64,000 nt of DNA from positions 992,001 to 1,056,000 of the forward strand of contig NZ_CP066306.1 in NCBI RefSeq assembly GCF_016406145.1, in the 5' to 3' direction. The notes under the pieces were generated by a model, which was not told the origin of the DNA, made no database searches, and saw only the letters and a program-made list of their open reading frames with translations. This document shows positions 12,180-20,747 of this stretch, one piece after another. Source of the DNA: Pseudomonas putida. GTDB lineage: Bacteria; Pseudomonadota; Gammaproteobacteria; Pseudomonadales; Pseudomonadaceae. Within the stretch, counting starts at the first letter, position 1. Each line of letters opens with the position of its first letter. The translations under genes and the position numbers were made by a program.

Positions 12180-12938
12180 ATGGCCGTCGCCCTTGACACC
12201 CTGGTTGAAGAAGCCGAGCGTTACCTGGGTAGCGCGAAAATCCAGGATTACTGCCCCAACGGCCTGCAGGTCGAAGGCCGCCCGCAGGTCAGCCGCATCG
12301 TCAGCGGCGTCACCGCCAGCCAGGCATTGCTGGATGCGGCGGTCGAGGCACAGGCCGACCTGGTGCTGGTGCACCACGGTTATTTCTGGAAGGGCGAGAA
12401 CCCGTGCATTACCGGGATCAAGCAGCGGCGCTTGAAAACCCTGCTCAAGCACGACATCAGCCTGCTGGCCTTCCACTTGCCGCTGGATGTGCACCCTGAG
12501 GTCGGCAACAACGTGCAACTGGCCCGCCAGCTGGATATCACTGTCGAAGGGCCGCTGGACCCAAGCGACCCGAAGGTGGTGGGGCTGGTCGGCTCGCTGG
12601 CCGAGCCTGTGACGGCGCGCGATTTCGCCCGCCGTGTGCAGGAGGTCATGGGGCGTGAGCCGCTGCTGGTCGAAGGTGACCAGGTGATCCGTCGCGTCGG
12701 CTGGTGTACGGGCGGTGGTCAGGGCTACATCGATACGGCGATTGCTGCCGGGGTGGACTTGTTCATCAGTGGTGAGGCGTCCGAGCAGACCTACCACAGT
12801 GCCCGCGAGAATGGTGTGAGCTTCATTGCCGCCGGGCATCATGCCACCGAGCGTTATGGTGTGCAGGCGCTGGGCGACTATCTGGCGCGGCGCTTTGCCT
12901 TGGAGCACCTGTTCATCGATTGCCCGAACCCGATCTGA
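12180..12938 (+). CDS. Nif3-like dinuclear metal center protein (YbgI family)
   Basis: The 252-residue product matches the Nif3/YbgI/DUF34 family: DYCPNGLQVEG at the N-terminus, DLVLVHHGYFWKG (metal-binding His pair), LAFHLPLDVHPEVGNN, GWCTGGGQGYID and the C-terminal AGHHATERYGVQAL. Known members bind two metal ions, and a GTP cyclohydrolase-like activity has been suggested, but the biological role is unclear. The ATG at 12180 has AGGAG 8 bp upstream. It is often next to algW in Pseudomonas. Confidence 0.88.
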   Translation: MAVALDTLVEEAERYLGSAKIQDYCPNGLQVEGRPQVSRIVSGVTASQALLDAAVEAQADLVLVHHGYFWKGENPCITGIKQRRLKTLLKHDISLLAFHLPLDVHPEVGNNVQLARQLDITVEGPLDPSDPKVVGLVGSLAEPVTARDFARRVQEVMGREPLLVEGDQVIRRVGWCTGGGQGYIDTAIAAGVDLFISGEASEQTYHSARENGVSFIAAGHHATERYGVQALGDYLARRFALEHLFIDCPNPI

Positions 12939-12966
12939 GGCCATCTTCGTCCTCATTGCTGGCAGG

Positions 12967-13026
12967 GCAGCCCCTACAGGTCTGTAGGAGCCGGCTTGGC
13001 GGCGATTGGGCCGCAGAGCGGCCCTT
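12967..13026. repeat. REP element upstream of cysD
   Basis: A forward copy (12982-13024), CTGTAGGAGCCGGCTTGG followed by GGGCCGCAGAGCGGCCC, is preceded by a degenerate inverted remnant (CAGCCCCTACAGG). One G replaces the usual C in the inner palindrome. The rest of the gap to cysD (13027-13164) holds the unmarked cysD promoter; I could not assign a reliable -35/-10 or CysB site. Confidence 0.7.
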
Positions 13027-13164
13027 TGATAGCCAAACCCCCAGTCATATCGTTAGACCTTTTCGATCTAGTCCGGCGCCTAAATAGAATCAGCCGCTGT
13101 GATAAAGTGGCTCGCTCGAACACGGCCCGAAGGCCGTCCATAAGATCGTTTTACGTGAGTAGCC

Positions 13165-14082
13165 ATGGTCGACAAACTGACGCACTTGAAACAGCTGGAG
13201 GCGGAAAGCATCCACATCATCCGCGAGGTGGCCGCCGAGTTCGACAACCCGGTGATGCTGTACTCGATCGGCAAGGATTCCGCCGTGATGCTGCACCTGG
13301 CGCGCAAAGCCTTCTTCCCAGGCAAACTGCCGTTCCCGGTGATGCACGTCGACACCCAGTGGAAATTCCAGGAGATGTACCGCTTCCGCGACAAGATGGT
13401 CGAGGAAATGGGCCTGGAGCTGATCACCCACGTCAACCCCGAAGGTGTGGCGCAGGGCATCAACCCGTTCACCCATGGCAGCTCCAAGCACACCGACATC
13501 ATGAAAACCCAGGGCCTCAAGCAGGCACTGGACAAGCATGGTTTCGACGCCGCTTTCGGTGGTGCCCGCCGCGATGAAGAGAAATCGCGTGCCAAAGAGC
13601 GCGTCTACTCGTTCCGTGACAGCAAGCACCGCTGGGACCCGAAGAACCAGCGCCCGGAACTGTGGAACGTCTACAACGGCAAGGTCAACAAGGGCGAGTC
13701 GATCCGCGTGTTCCCGCTGTCGAACTGGACCGAGCTGGACATCTGGCAGTACATCTACCTTGAAGGCATCCCGATCGTGCCGCTGTACTTCGCCGCCGAG
13801 CGTGAAGTCATCGAGAAGAACGGCACCCTGATCATGATCGATGACGAGCGCATCCTCGAGCACCTCTCCGAGGAAGAGAAAGCGCGCATCGTCAAGAAGA
13901 AGGTGCGTTTCCGTACCCTGGGCTGCTACCCGCTCACGGGTGCTGTCGAGTCGGAAGCCGAGACCCTGACGGACATCATTCAGGAAATGCTCCTGACCCG
14001 AACGTCCGAACGGCAGGGCCGTGTCATCGACCACGATGGCGCCGGTTCCATGGAAGACAAGAAACGCCAAGGCTACTTCTAA
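13165..14082 (+). CDS. cysD: Sulfate adenylyltransferase subunit 2, CysD
   Basis: CysD is the ATP sulfurylase subunit that makes adenosine 5'-phosphosulfate from ATP and sulfate. The 305-residue protein has the PP-loop motif [11 protein letters not shown] near residue 32, then [27 protein letters not shown], and the C-terminal TLGCYPLTG and KKRQGYF. It works with the GTPase half of the next gene, cysNC, which starts 15 bp after the stop. Confidence 0.97.
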
Positions 14083-14097
14083 TTTCAGGGTTACTCC

Positions 14098-15999
14098 ATG
14101 TCGCACCAATCTGATCTGATCAGCGAGGACATCCTCGCCTACCTGGCCCAGCACGAGCGCAAGGAACTGCTGCGTTTCCTGACCTGCGGCAACGTCGACG
14201 ACGGCAAGAGCACCCTGATCGGGCGCCTGCTGCACGACTCCAAGATGATCTACGAGGACCACCTCGAGGCCATCACCCGTGATTCGAAGAAGTCCGGTAC
14301 CACCGGTGAAGAAGTCGACTTGGCGCTGCTGGTGGATGGCCTGCAGGCCGAGCGTGAGCAGGGCATCACCATCGATGTCGCCTACCGCTACTTCTCCACT
14401 GCCAAGCGCAAGTTCATCATCGCCGACACCCCGGGCCACGAGCAGTACACCCGCAACATGGCCACCGGCGCGTCCACCTGTGACCTGGCGATCATTCTGG
14501 TCGATGCCCGCTACGGCGTGCAGACCCAGACCCGTCGCCACAGCTACATCGCTTCGTTGCTGGGCATCAAGCACATCGTCGTCGCGGTCAACAAGATGGA
14601 CCTCAAGGGCTTCGACGAAGGCGTCTTCGAGGAAATCAAGGCCGACTACCTGAAGTTCGCCGACGCCATCAACCTGACCCCGAGCAGCCTGCACTTCGTG
14701 CCGATGTCGGCGCTCAAGGGTGACAACGTGGTCAACCGCAGCGAGCGTTCGCCTTGGTACACCGGCCCTGCGCTGATGGAAATCCTCGAAACCGTGGAAG
14801 TGGCGGCCGACCGCAACTTCACCGACCTGCGGTTCCCGGTGCAATACGTCAACCGCCCGAACCTGAACTTCCGCGGCTTCGCCGGCACCCTCGCCAGCGG
14901 CGTGGTGCACAAGGGTGACGAAATCGTCGTACTGCCCTCGGGCAAGAGCAGCCGGGTCAAGTCCATCGTCACCTACGAAGGTGAACTGGAGCACGCCGGC
15001 CCAGGCCAGGCTGTGACCCTCACCATGGAAGACGAGATCGACATCTCCCGTGGCGACCTGCTGGTGCATGCCGACAACGTCCCGCCGGTGACCGACCAGT
15101 TCGACGCAATGCTGGTGTGGATGGCCGAAGAGCCGATGCTCCCGGGCAAGAAGTACGACATCAAGCGCGCCACCAGCTACGTGCCGGGCTCGATTGCCAG
15201 CATCACCCACAAGGTCGATGTGAACACCCTCGAGAAGGACGCTGCCAGCGCGCTACAACTGAACGAGATCGGTCGCGTCAAGGTGTCGTTGGACAGCGCC
15301 ATCGCCCTGGACGGCTATGACAGCAACCGCACCACAGGTGCGTTCATCGTCATCGACCGCCTGACCAACGGCACCGTCGGCGCTGGCATGATCATCGCTC
15401 CGCCTGTTCTGCCGCACGGCAGCACCGGTCAGCATGGCAAGCAGGCCCACGTGTCCACCGAAGAGCGCGCCCTGCGCTTCGGCCAGCAGCCGGCCACCGT
15501 GCTGTTCAGCGGCCTGTCTGGCGCTGGCAAGAGCACCTTGGCTTATGCCGTTGAGCGCAAGCTGTTCGACATGGGCCGTGCAGTTTACGTGCTCGACGGC
15601 CAGAACCTGCGCCACGACCTGAACAAGGGCCTGCCGCAGGACCGCGCCGGCCGCACCGAAAACTGGCGCCGCGCCGCCCATGTGGCGCGCCAGTTCAACG
15701 AAGCCGGCCTGCTGACCCTGGCTGCGTTCGTGGCCCCGGATGCCGAAGGCCGCGAACAGGCCAAAGCCCTGATCGGCAAAGAGCGCCTGGTGACAGTTTA
15801 CGTTCAGGCCTCGCCACTGGCTTGCCGCGAGCGTGACCCGCAGGGCCTGTACGCTGCCGGTGGCGACAACATCCCGGGCGAAAGCTTCCCGTTCGATGTG
15901 CCGCTGGATGCTGACCTTGTGATCGATACCCAGGCCACTAGCGTGGACGAAGGTGTGAAACAGGTGCTGGACGTGCTGCGTCAGCGCGGCGCGATCTAA
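14098..15999 (+). CDS. cysNC: Bifunctional sulfate adenylyltransferase subunit 1 / APS kinase, CysNC
   Basis: This 633-residue fusion has an EF-Tu-like GTPase (CysN) and an APS kinase (CysC). The GTPase motifs are GNVDDGKST (about 30-38), [12 protein letters not shown] and NKMD. The kinase part starts near residue 460 with the P-loop GLSGAGKST (about 470-478), [10 protein letters not shown], and [15 protein letters not shown]. The protein couples GTP hydrolysis to sulfate activation with CysD and then phosphorylates APS to PAPS. The fusion is common in Pseudomonas. A strong terminator follows, after which the accessory region begins. Confidence 0.97.
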   Translation: MSHQSDLISEDILAYLAQHERKELLRFLTCGNVDDGKSTLIGRLLHDSKMIYEDHLEAITRDSKKSGTTGEEVDLALLVDGLQAEREQGITIDVAYRYFSTAKRKFIIADTPGHEQYTRNMATGASTCDLAIILVDARYGVQTQTRRHSYIASLLGIKHIVVAVNKMDLKGFDEGVFEEIKADYLKFADAINLTPSSLHFVPMSALKGDNVVNRSERSPWYTGPALMEILETVEVAADRNFTDLRFPVQYVNRPNLNFRGFAGTLASGVVHKGDEIVVLPSGKSSRVKSIVTYEGELEHAGPGQAVTLTMEDEIDISRGDLLVHADNVPPVTDQFDAMLVWMAEEPMLPGKKYDIKRATSYVPGSIASITHKVDVNTLEKDAASALQLNEIGRVKVSLDSAIALDGYDSNRTTGAFIVIDRLTNGTVGAGMIIAPPVLPHGSTGQHGKQAHVSTEERALRFGQQPATVLFSGLSGAGKSTLAYAVERKLFDMGRAVYVLDGQNLRHDLNKGLPQDRAGRTENWRRAAHVARQFNEAGLLTLAAFVAPDAEGREQAKALIGKERLVTVYVQASPLACRERDPQGLYAAGGDNIPGESFPFDVPLDADLVIDTQATSVDEGVKQVLDVLRQRGAI

Positions 16000-16016
16000 G
16001 CCCTGGTTGCTGCATC

Positions 16017-16042
16017 AAAAAACCCGCTTCGGCGGGTTTTTT
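16017..16042 (+). terminator. Rho-independent terminator after cysNC
   Basis: AAAAAACCCGC, TTCG loop, GCGGGTTTTTT. The stem plus flanking A and T runs make it functional on both strands, so it also closes the minus-strand bacteriocin relic. Confidence 0.9.
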
Positions 16043-16070
16043 GTTTATTGGAGGGCGCATGGCTAATCCG

Positions 16071-17005
16071 CTACATCCGGTGGAAAAGATGATGGCCAAG
16101 GCGCCGAAAGTGCCAAGAAGGCTTGGGTCTGGAGAGTGGGGTGCTGACAAGGTAGCGCCGATCAGCACTACCGAGTGTTGATGGCCAAGCTGCTGCCAGA
16201 GCGGTGACGATGAACTGAAGACCAGCCGCAACGGCCACCGTCCCCATGCCAGCTACTGCTGCTTTGATAGCCTCCAGCATTACAGTGGACGCACTTTCCG
16301 CTAGTGCGAACGTTGCCGCGCCGATCGGAGTGATGGTGGGTACTGAGGATGCGGTTCGGGCATCGCTGATGTAGCTGATGCGTTGGCGTGCCGCTTCTTG
16401 CCGCTGACGTTCAGCGTGTGCTGCCAGTCGTTCGGCTTCTGCCTGTTTTCGTGCAGCCTCTTCGGCAGCCAAACGTTGCGTTTCGGCCTTCAGTCGTGCA
16501 GCTTCCTGGGCCGCAGCCTGTTCTGCCGCGTGCCTGGCTTGAAGTTGCTCCGCCTCAATGGCGCGCTGAGCCAGGTTGCCCATCGCAGCGCTGAACCCTT
16601 GCAGGTAGCGAATGGATTCTGTCAGCGCGAGTGCGCGATGGTAGTCCGCCCACAGTTGTCCGGCTCGACGTGTGGCCTGCTCATCGACCAAATGTTGCAA
16701 GGCTTCGGTTTGCGGCTTGGACAGTGGCCCGATGATGTTCGGGTTGGATTCGCTGAATGCCGGTCCTTGCGCCTTTTTGGCCTCAATCAGACCGTTGGCG
16801 GCATTCAAGTATGCCGACAGCCGCTGGGCAGGGTATCGGTATCCTGAATGGACGTGGCCTGAACCACCTGATGCTGTACGAAGTTAGGCAGACAGTCGAA
16901 ACAGATCTGCTGCTCCGATTTTATCTGCCGGATCCTGCGCTCGATTGCCTTTGGCAGGTCTGCATGAGGCTGCTGCAGTTCTGTGTTGTCGCGAAGCAAG
17001 CACAT
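16071..17005 (-). pseudogene. S-type pyocin/colicin-like bacteriocin relic, frameshifted and truncated
   Basis: Two adjacent minus-strand frames read as one protein. The upstream frame (ATG at 17005) gives LPNFVQHQVVQATSIQDTDT and then shifts near 16824-16830; the downstream frame resumes QRLSAYLNAANGLIEAKK and runs to the stop at 16071. The content is colicin-like: a long Ala/Glu/Arg-rich coiled-coil (roughly residues 75-140 of the downstream frame), a Gly/Ala-rich hydrophobic stretch, then WPSTLGSADRRYLVSTPLS, which recalls the pyocin-S translocation domain. No cytotoxic domain or immunity gene follows; the frame ends 28 bp from the cysNC terminator. The family assignment is from motif memory, not a search. 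It could instead be two short functional peptides, but that seems unlikely. Confidence 0.6.
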
Positions 17006-17025
17006 GCATTTCGAATTTCGAGTAA

Positions 17026-17223
17026 TTACTCCGTATGGTTGTTTTGTTTTGTGTTGTCTATCCATCGGAAGTGTTCTTGGTAATCCTTCTGTCGTTCGCA
17101 ACCCTGCTTGTAGGGATCCATGTCGCACTTGAAGTGGATTTCTTGTTTGTCAGGGAGAAGCATAGGCATTTCGCCGGTGCATCCACTTAGGAATAATAGG
17201 GTGGTGATCGCTAGCTTTTTCAT
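17026..17223 (-). CDS. Small putative lipoprotein
   Basis: The 65-residue product starts MKKLAITTLLFLSGC, a clean lipoprotein signal peptide with lipobox LSGC (Cys15). The mature part is short and polar, with two more Cys (FKCDMDPYKQGCERQ) that could form a disulfide. I do not recognise the family. It lies directly upstream of the bacteriocin relic on the same strand (20 bp gap), so it may be part of that gene group or an independent cargo gene. A/T-rich codon use (many AAA, AAT, TTT) differs from the neighbouring core genes. Confidence 0.55.
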   Translation of the reverse strand: MKKLAITTLLFLSGCTGEMPMLLPDKQEIHFKCDMDPYKQGCERQKDYQEHFRWIDNTKQNNHTE

Positions 17224-17495
17224 GGGTAGAGTTCGTTAATGTAATTATTTGCTCGAGGGGGTACGCGTTGCTGTGCAGGGACTGGGTGAGCGGTTTGTTC
17301 TTGAATTATGCCTTGTTTTCGAGAATTAATATGGCGCAATAGGTGTAGGCAATTCCGCCTTGATGCGTAGGAATTTGTTCCGGATTTGGTGGGGAGTAAT
17401 TCTATGTGTTGTGTTGTGTTGTGCGCTATGTACCCATGATGGCCATGGAGCGCTGCTTGAGCGCTCCATGTGTATCAATAGGAATGAGGTGTGCA
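17224..17495. other. AT-rich divergent gap between the small lipoprotein and the B-lectin gene
   Basis: The stretch is rich in A and T compared with the rest of the window and should contain the promoters of both divergent genes. I could not assign a convincing -35/-10 pair. No coding region is supported; the open frame running in at 17406 has no ribosome site. Confidence 0.4.
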
Positions 17496-18020
17496 ATGGG
17501 ACGAAGTAAGTATCGGAAAATACGCTATCAACCTTTCCTTGGTTCTGGTGGGATATTGCTACCTCCTAATCAAGCCATGCAGGCTGGACATTTTATAAAA
17601 TCAGAGAATGGCCGGTTTATTCTGCGTCTCCGAAATGATGGAAATCTTGTGTTGGAAGATGGGGGGACCGTCGTATGGGTGGCAGACGAGAGTCAACCTC
17701 ATAGCTCTACATTTCGGTTACGAACTCGCGAGTCACTCCAGTTCGTTGTCAGTAACTCCGGATTTTTATATGATCCTGTCCGACTACGGATCTGGTCCGC
17801 TCAGTCCACTGAAACACTGGATAGGTCCTACTGGGAAAACAACTATCTTGCGTTGACTGATACGGGAAATATCCTGATCTTTGATGGTCGTAATGGGGAG
17901 GTGCGATGGGCGCGCTATGGCTATGTGCCTGGACGGCTGCCGCGTAGAACGAAAATTTATCCGCAAGTCTATCCACCAATCCCTCGGCCACTCATTAAGA
18001 TTCCACATGACTATCCGTGA
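17496..18020 (+). CDS. B-lectin (bulb-type mannose-binding lectin) domain protein
   Basis: The 174-residue product has a B-lectin beta-prism layout: LLPPNQAMQAGHFIKSENGR, then FILRLRNDGNLVLEDGG and VVWVAD, and a last repeat YLALTDTGNILIFDG with VRWARYG. Compared with the sugar motif QxDxNxVxY, the first repeat keeps D, N and V but has R for Q and E for Y; the last repeat is more degenerate. Lectin-like bacteriocins (LlpA/putidacin L1) use two such domains in about 270 residues; this has one, plus a basic, Pro-rich C-terminal tail. The ATG at 17496 is preferred over 17406 because GAGG stands 6 bp before it. No signal peptide. Bacteriocin function is inference. Confidence 0.7.
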   Translation: MGRSKYRKIRYQPFLGSGGILLPPNQAMQAGHFIKSENGRFILRLRNDGNLVLEDGGTVVWVADESQPHSSTFRLRTRESLQFVVSNSGFLYDPVRLRIWSAQSTETLDRSYWENNYLALTDTGNILIFDGRNGEVRWARYGYVPGRLPRRTKIYPQVYPPIPRPLIKIPHDYP

Positions 18021-18047
18021 TGCATAATCGCGTTTCGCTGAATGTAG

Positions 18048-18077
18048 ACCACCAAACTTAATAGGCTTGGTGGTTTT
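18048..18077 (+). terminator. Likely terminator after the B-lectin gene
   Basis: ACCACCAA (18048-18055) pairs with TTGGTGGT (18067-18074), followed by TTTTA. The stem is less GC-rich and the T-run shorter than those of the core genes. Confidence 0.6.
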
Positions 18078-18196
18078 ATGTGGATTTAGATTTTAGCGCG
18101 CCCTTAGGTGACTTTTTGACTGATTGTGTTATTGAGCAGCTGCTCATTGGAGGAAATGGGGAAAGCTAGACCTACTTCCGGCTTGAAAGATCTCAT

Positions 18197-18676
18197 TCAG
18201 ATATGCGTTTCCGACACGGGGATCACGCGTTTTTCCTTAACTGCCTTGTAGGAAAAACTCGAATAGATCTCCTTCACCCCGGGCAAGCGCTGCAGCACTT
18301 CGCGGGTAAATTCACCGAACGACTCCAGATCCCGTGCGAGGATTTCCAGCAAGAAGTCATAGCGCCCGGAGATGTTGTGGCAGGCGACGATTTCGGGGAT
18401 TTCCATCAGCCGCTGTTCGAACGCCAGGGCCATGCCCTTTGTGTGTGAATCCATCATGATGCTGACGAAGGCAGTCACCCCGAACCCCAGCGATTTGGGC
18501 GACAGAATGGCCTGGTAGCCTGTGATGTAGCCGTTGTCCTCCAGCAGCTTCACCCGCCGCCAGCAGGGCGAGGTGGTCAGTGCTACCTGGTCGGCGAGTT
18601 CGGCGACGGTGAGGCGGGCGTTGTCCTGCAAGGCGGCGAGTAGGGCGCGGTCAGTGCGGTCGAGGCTTGAAGGCAT
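18197..18676 (-). CDS. mdeR: Lrp/AsnC family transcriptional regulator MdeR
   Basis: The 159-residue protein has an N-terminal AsnC-type helix-turn-helix (LDRTDRALLAALQDNAR, then TTSPCWRRVKLLEDNGYI) and a C-terminal RAM ligand-binding domain (HNISGRYDFLLEI, LPGVKEIYSSF). It is divergent from mdeA, as is mdeR of P. putida, the activator of methionine gamma-lyase. The ATG at 18676 follows GGAGGG and matches Lrp length; the longer frame to 18730 lacks support. Confidence 0.88.
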   Translation of the reverse strand: MPSSLDRTDRALLAALQDNARLTVAELADQVALTTSPCWRRVKLLEDNGYITGYQAILSPKSLGFGVTAFVSIMMDSHTKGMALAFEQRLMEIPEIVACHNISGRYDFLLEILARDLESFGEFTREVLQRLPGVKEIYSSFSYKAVKEKRVIPVSETHI

Positions 18677-18739
18677 ATTTTGCCCTCCTGGTCCGTTAAT
18701 TGTTGTCTTTGTTCCAGCAAGCACGCACATGGGTGGGCT

Positions 18740-18753
18740 ATTTTGGAAAAAAT
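18740..18753. promoter_or_regulatory. Possible MdeR/Lrp-type binding site in the mdeR-mdeA gap
   Basis: ATTTTGGAAAAAAT has self-complementary ends (ATTTT and AAAAT), the A/T-rich symmetry typical of Lrp-family sites. It is about 37 bp upstream of a candidate mdeA -10 (TATAAC at 18777) that has no good -35, which would fit activator dependence. This is inference from position and symmetry only. Confidence 0.35.
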
Positions 18754-18803
18754 CAGGCAGCTCGGTGGCATAAGCTTATAACAAACCACAAGAGGCTGTT
18801 GCC

Positions 18804-19997
18804 ATGCGCGACTCCCATAACAACACCGGTTTTTCCACACGTGCCATTCACCATGGCTACGATCCGCTTTCCCACGGTGGCGCGCTGGTGCCGCCGGTGT
18901 ACCAGACCGCTACCTATGCCTTCCCGACCGTCGAATACGGTGCTGCCTGCTTCGCCGGGGAGGAGGCGGGGCACTTCTACAGCCGCATCTCCAACCCCAC
19001 CCTGGCCTTGCTTGAGCAGCGCATGGCCTCGCTGGAGGGCGGTGAGGCGGGATTGGCGCTGGCGTCGGGGATGGGCGCCATCACTTCGACCATCTGGACC
19101 CTGCTGCGGCCTGGCGATGAACTGATCGTCGGGCGCACCTTGTATGGCTGCACCTTCGCGTTCCTGCACCATGGCATCGGCGAGTTCGGGGTCAAGATTC
19201 ACCATGTCGACCTTAACGATGCCAAGGCCCTGAAAGCGGCGATCAACGGCAAAACGCGGATGATCTACTTCGAAACGCCGGCCAACCCCAACATGCAACT
19301 GGTGGATATAGCGGCGGTCGTCGAGGCAGTGCGAGGCAGTGATGTGCTTGTGGTGGTCGACAACACCTACTGCACGCCTTATCTGCAGCGGCCGCTGGAG
19401 CTCGGGGCGGACTTGGTGGTGCATTCGGCGACCAAGTACCTCAGTGGCCATGGCGACATTACCGCCGGCCTGGTGGTGGGGCGCAAGGCGCTGGTCGACC
19501 GCATTCGCCTGGAAGGGCTGAAAGACATGACCGGGGCTGTACTTTCGCCGCATGACGCTTCGCTATTGATGCGCGGTATCAAGACCCTTGCAGTGCGCAT
19601 GGACCGGCACTGCGCCAATGCACTGCAGGTGGCGCAGTTCCTGGCTCGGCAGCCGCAGGTGGAGCTGATTCACTACCCGGGGTTGCCGTCGTTTGCCCAG
19701 TACGAACTGGCACAGCGGCAGATGTGTTTGCCGGGCGGGATGATTGCCTTTGAGCTTAAGGGCGGGATCGAGGCCGGGCGACGCTTCATGAATGCGCTGC
19801 AACTGTTTGCCCGTGCGGTAAGCCTGGGGGATGCCGAGTCGCTGGCGCAGCACCCGGCGAGCATGACGCACTCCAGTTACACGCCGCAGGAGCGGGCCCA
19901 TCATGGGATATCGGAAGGGTTGGTGCGGTTGTCGGTGGGGCTGGAGGATGTGCAAGACCTGCTGGCGGACATCGAGCAGGCGCTGGGGCATCTGTAG
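18804..19997 (+). CDS. mdeA: L-methionine gamma-lyase MdeA
   Basis: The PLP enzyme cleaves methionine to methanethiol, ammonia and 2-oxobutyrate. The 397-residue sequence is close to the well-studied P. putida enzyme. It has the PLP lysine Lys211 (SATKYLSGHGD), Tyr59 in HFYSRISNPT, and the diagnostic Tyr114/Cys116 pair in LYGCTFAF that distinguishes methionine gamma-lyases from cystathionine lyases. The last codons run into a REP element whose CTGTAG supplies the stop codon, so the C-terminus (EQALGHL) may be slightly changed. Divergent mdeR is the likely regulator. Confidence 0.93.
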   Translation: MRDSHNNTGFSTRAIHHGYDPLSHGGALVPPVYQTATYAFPTVEYGAACFAGEEAGHFYSRISNPTLALLEQRMASLEGGEAGLALASGMGAITSTIWTLLRPGDELIVGRTLYGCTFAFLHHGIGEFGVKIHHVDLNDAKALKAAINGKTRMIYFETPANPNMQLVDIAAVVEAVRGSDVLVVVDNTYCTPYLQRPLELGADLVVHSATKYLSGHGDITAGLVVGRKALVDRIRLEGLKDMTGAVLSPHDASLLMRGIKTLAVRMDRHCANALQVAQFLARQPQVELIHYPGLPSFAQYELAQRQMCLPGGMIAFELKGGIEAGRRFMNALQLFARAVSLGDAESLAQHPASMTHSSYTPQERAHHGISEGLVRLSVGLEDVQDLLADIEQALGHL

Positions 19998-20107
19998 GAG
20001 CGGCCTTGTGCCGCGAAAGGGGCGCGCAGCGACCCCCGGATTTCAGCCATCGTGCAAGATTGCCGGGGCTGCTTTGCAGCCCGTTCGCGGCGCGAGGCCG
20101 CTCCTAC
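19991..20107. repeat. REPIN after mdeA, overlapping its stop codon
   Basis: The left copy (19991-20039) begins CTGTAGGAGCGGCCTTGTG and the right copy (20063-20107) is inverted and ends GCCGCTCCTACAC. The TAG inside the left copy is the mdeA stop codon. Confidence 0.85.
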
Positions 20108-20142
20108 ACGGGGTCGTGCACGGGCAGGAAAACGGCATCCAC

Positions 20143-20168
20143 AAAAAAGGCCTCTTACGAGGCCTTTT
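20143..20168 (-). terminator. Bidirectional terminator between mdeA and zapG
   Basis: AAAAAAGGCCTC, TTAC loop, GAGGCCTTTT. On the minus strand it gives a stem followed by six T, 15 bp after the zapG stop. Confidence 0.85.
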
Positions 20169-20182
20169 ACGTGTTCAGCAGA

Positions 20183-20620
20183 TCAACGCTTGAGCCCGTA
20201 GCTCTCGTCAAGCATGCCCGGCGAGTTCGGCGCTTTTGGCGCATAGTCGCGCGGTACTTCGGCGGTGTCCTTCGGCGGCGTCAGGCGGTCACGTGGTGCC
20301 TGGGCCGACTCGGAGTGCAGTGCAGCCAGCAGGCGCTGGCGAGTGACTTCATCAAGGGCCAGGCTATTGGCGCCTTCGGCCAGGTGATCCTGGACATCCT
20401 GGTAGCTCTGGGTCAGTTTCTTGACCAGCATTGCGGTGCTGTTGAAGTGGGTGACCACTTCGTTCTGGTAGCTGTCGAAGCGCTTCTGGATGTCGTCCAG
20501 TTGGCGCTGGGTGTTGGTCGGCGCAGCATTGGGCAGCAGGCGGGCCACGATGAAACCGACCGCCACACCGATGACCAGGGCCAGGGTTGGCAACAACCAA
20601 ACAAGGAGCGAGAGTTCCAC
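20183..20620 (-). CDS. zapG: ZapG/YhcB family inner-membrane protein (DUF1043)
   Basis: The 145-residue protein has one N-terminal membrane span (LLVWLLPTLALVIGVAVGFI), followed by a coiled-coil (TQRQLDDIQKRFDSYQNEV to LAEGANSLA) and a disordered Pro-rich tail. This is the layout of YhcB/ZapG, a protein linked to cell division and envelope growth in gamma-proteobacteria. It is divergent from the alpha/beta hydrolase at 20748. Confidence 0.85.
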   Translation of the reverse strand: MELSLLVWLLPTLALVIGVAVGFIVARLLPNAAPTNTQRQLDDIQKRFDSYQNEVVTHFNSTAMLVKKLTQSYQDVQDHLAEGANSLALDEVTRQRLLAALHSESAQAPRDRLTPPKDTAEVPRDYAPKAPNSPGMLDESYGLKR

Positions 20621-20747
20621 GAGTCCTTCCTCTATAAACGGCTTTGCTTTACGTTAACGGCTCAGACCTGCGCTGTATACCGCGAGCGATCGCAAATCAG
20701 AACAGAATTCCTACCCTAGACGAATCGACCCCCTTCGAGGTCACGGA

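Noticed and set aside
13090..15210. 706-codon minus-strand open frame opposite cysD-cysNC
   Set aside because: It is an antisense frame kept open by high third-position GC; the plus strand carries complete sulfate-activation motifs.
17406..17495. N-terminal extension of the B-lectin protein from ATG 17406
   Set aside because: The extension is Cys-rich, has no ribosome site and no lectin features; ATG 17496 has GAGG in the right place.
20006..20719. 237-codon plus-strand frame after mdeA
   Set aside because: It starts in the REPIN, crosses a terminator and runs antisense through zapG.
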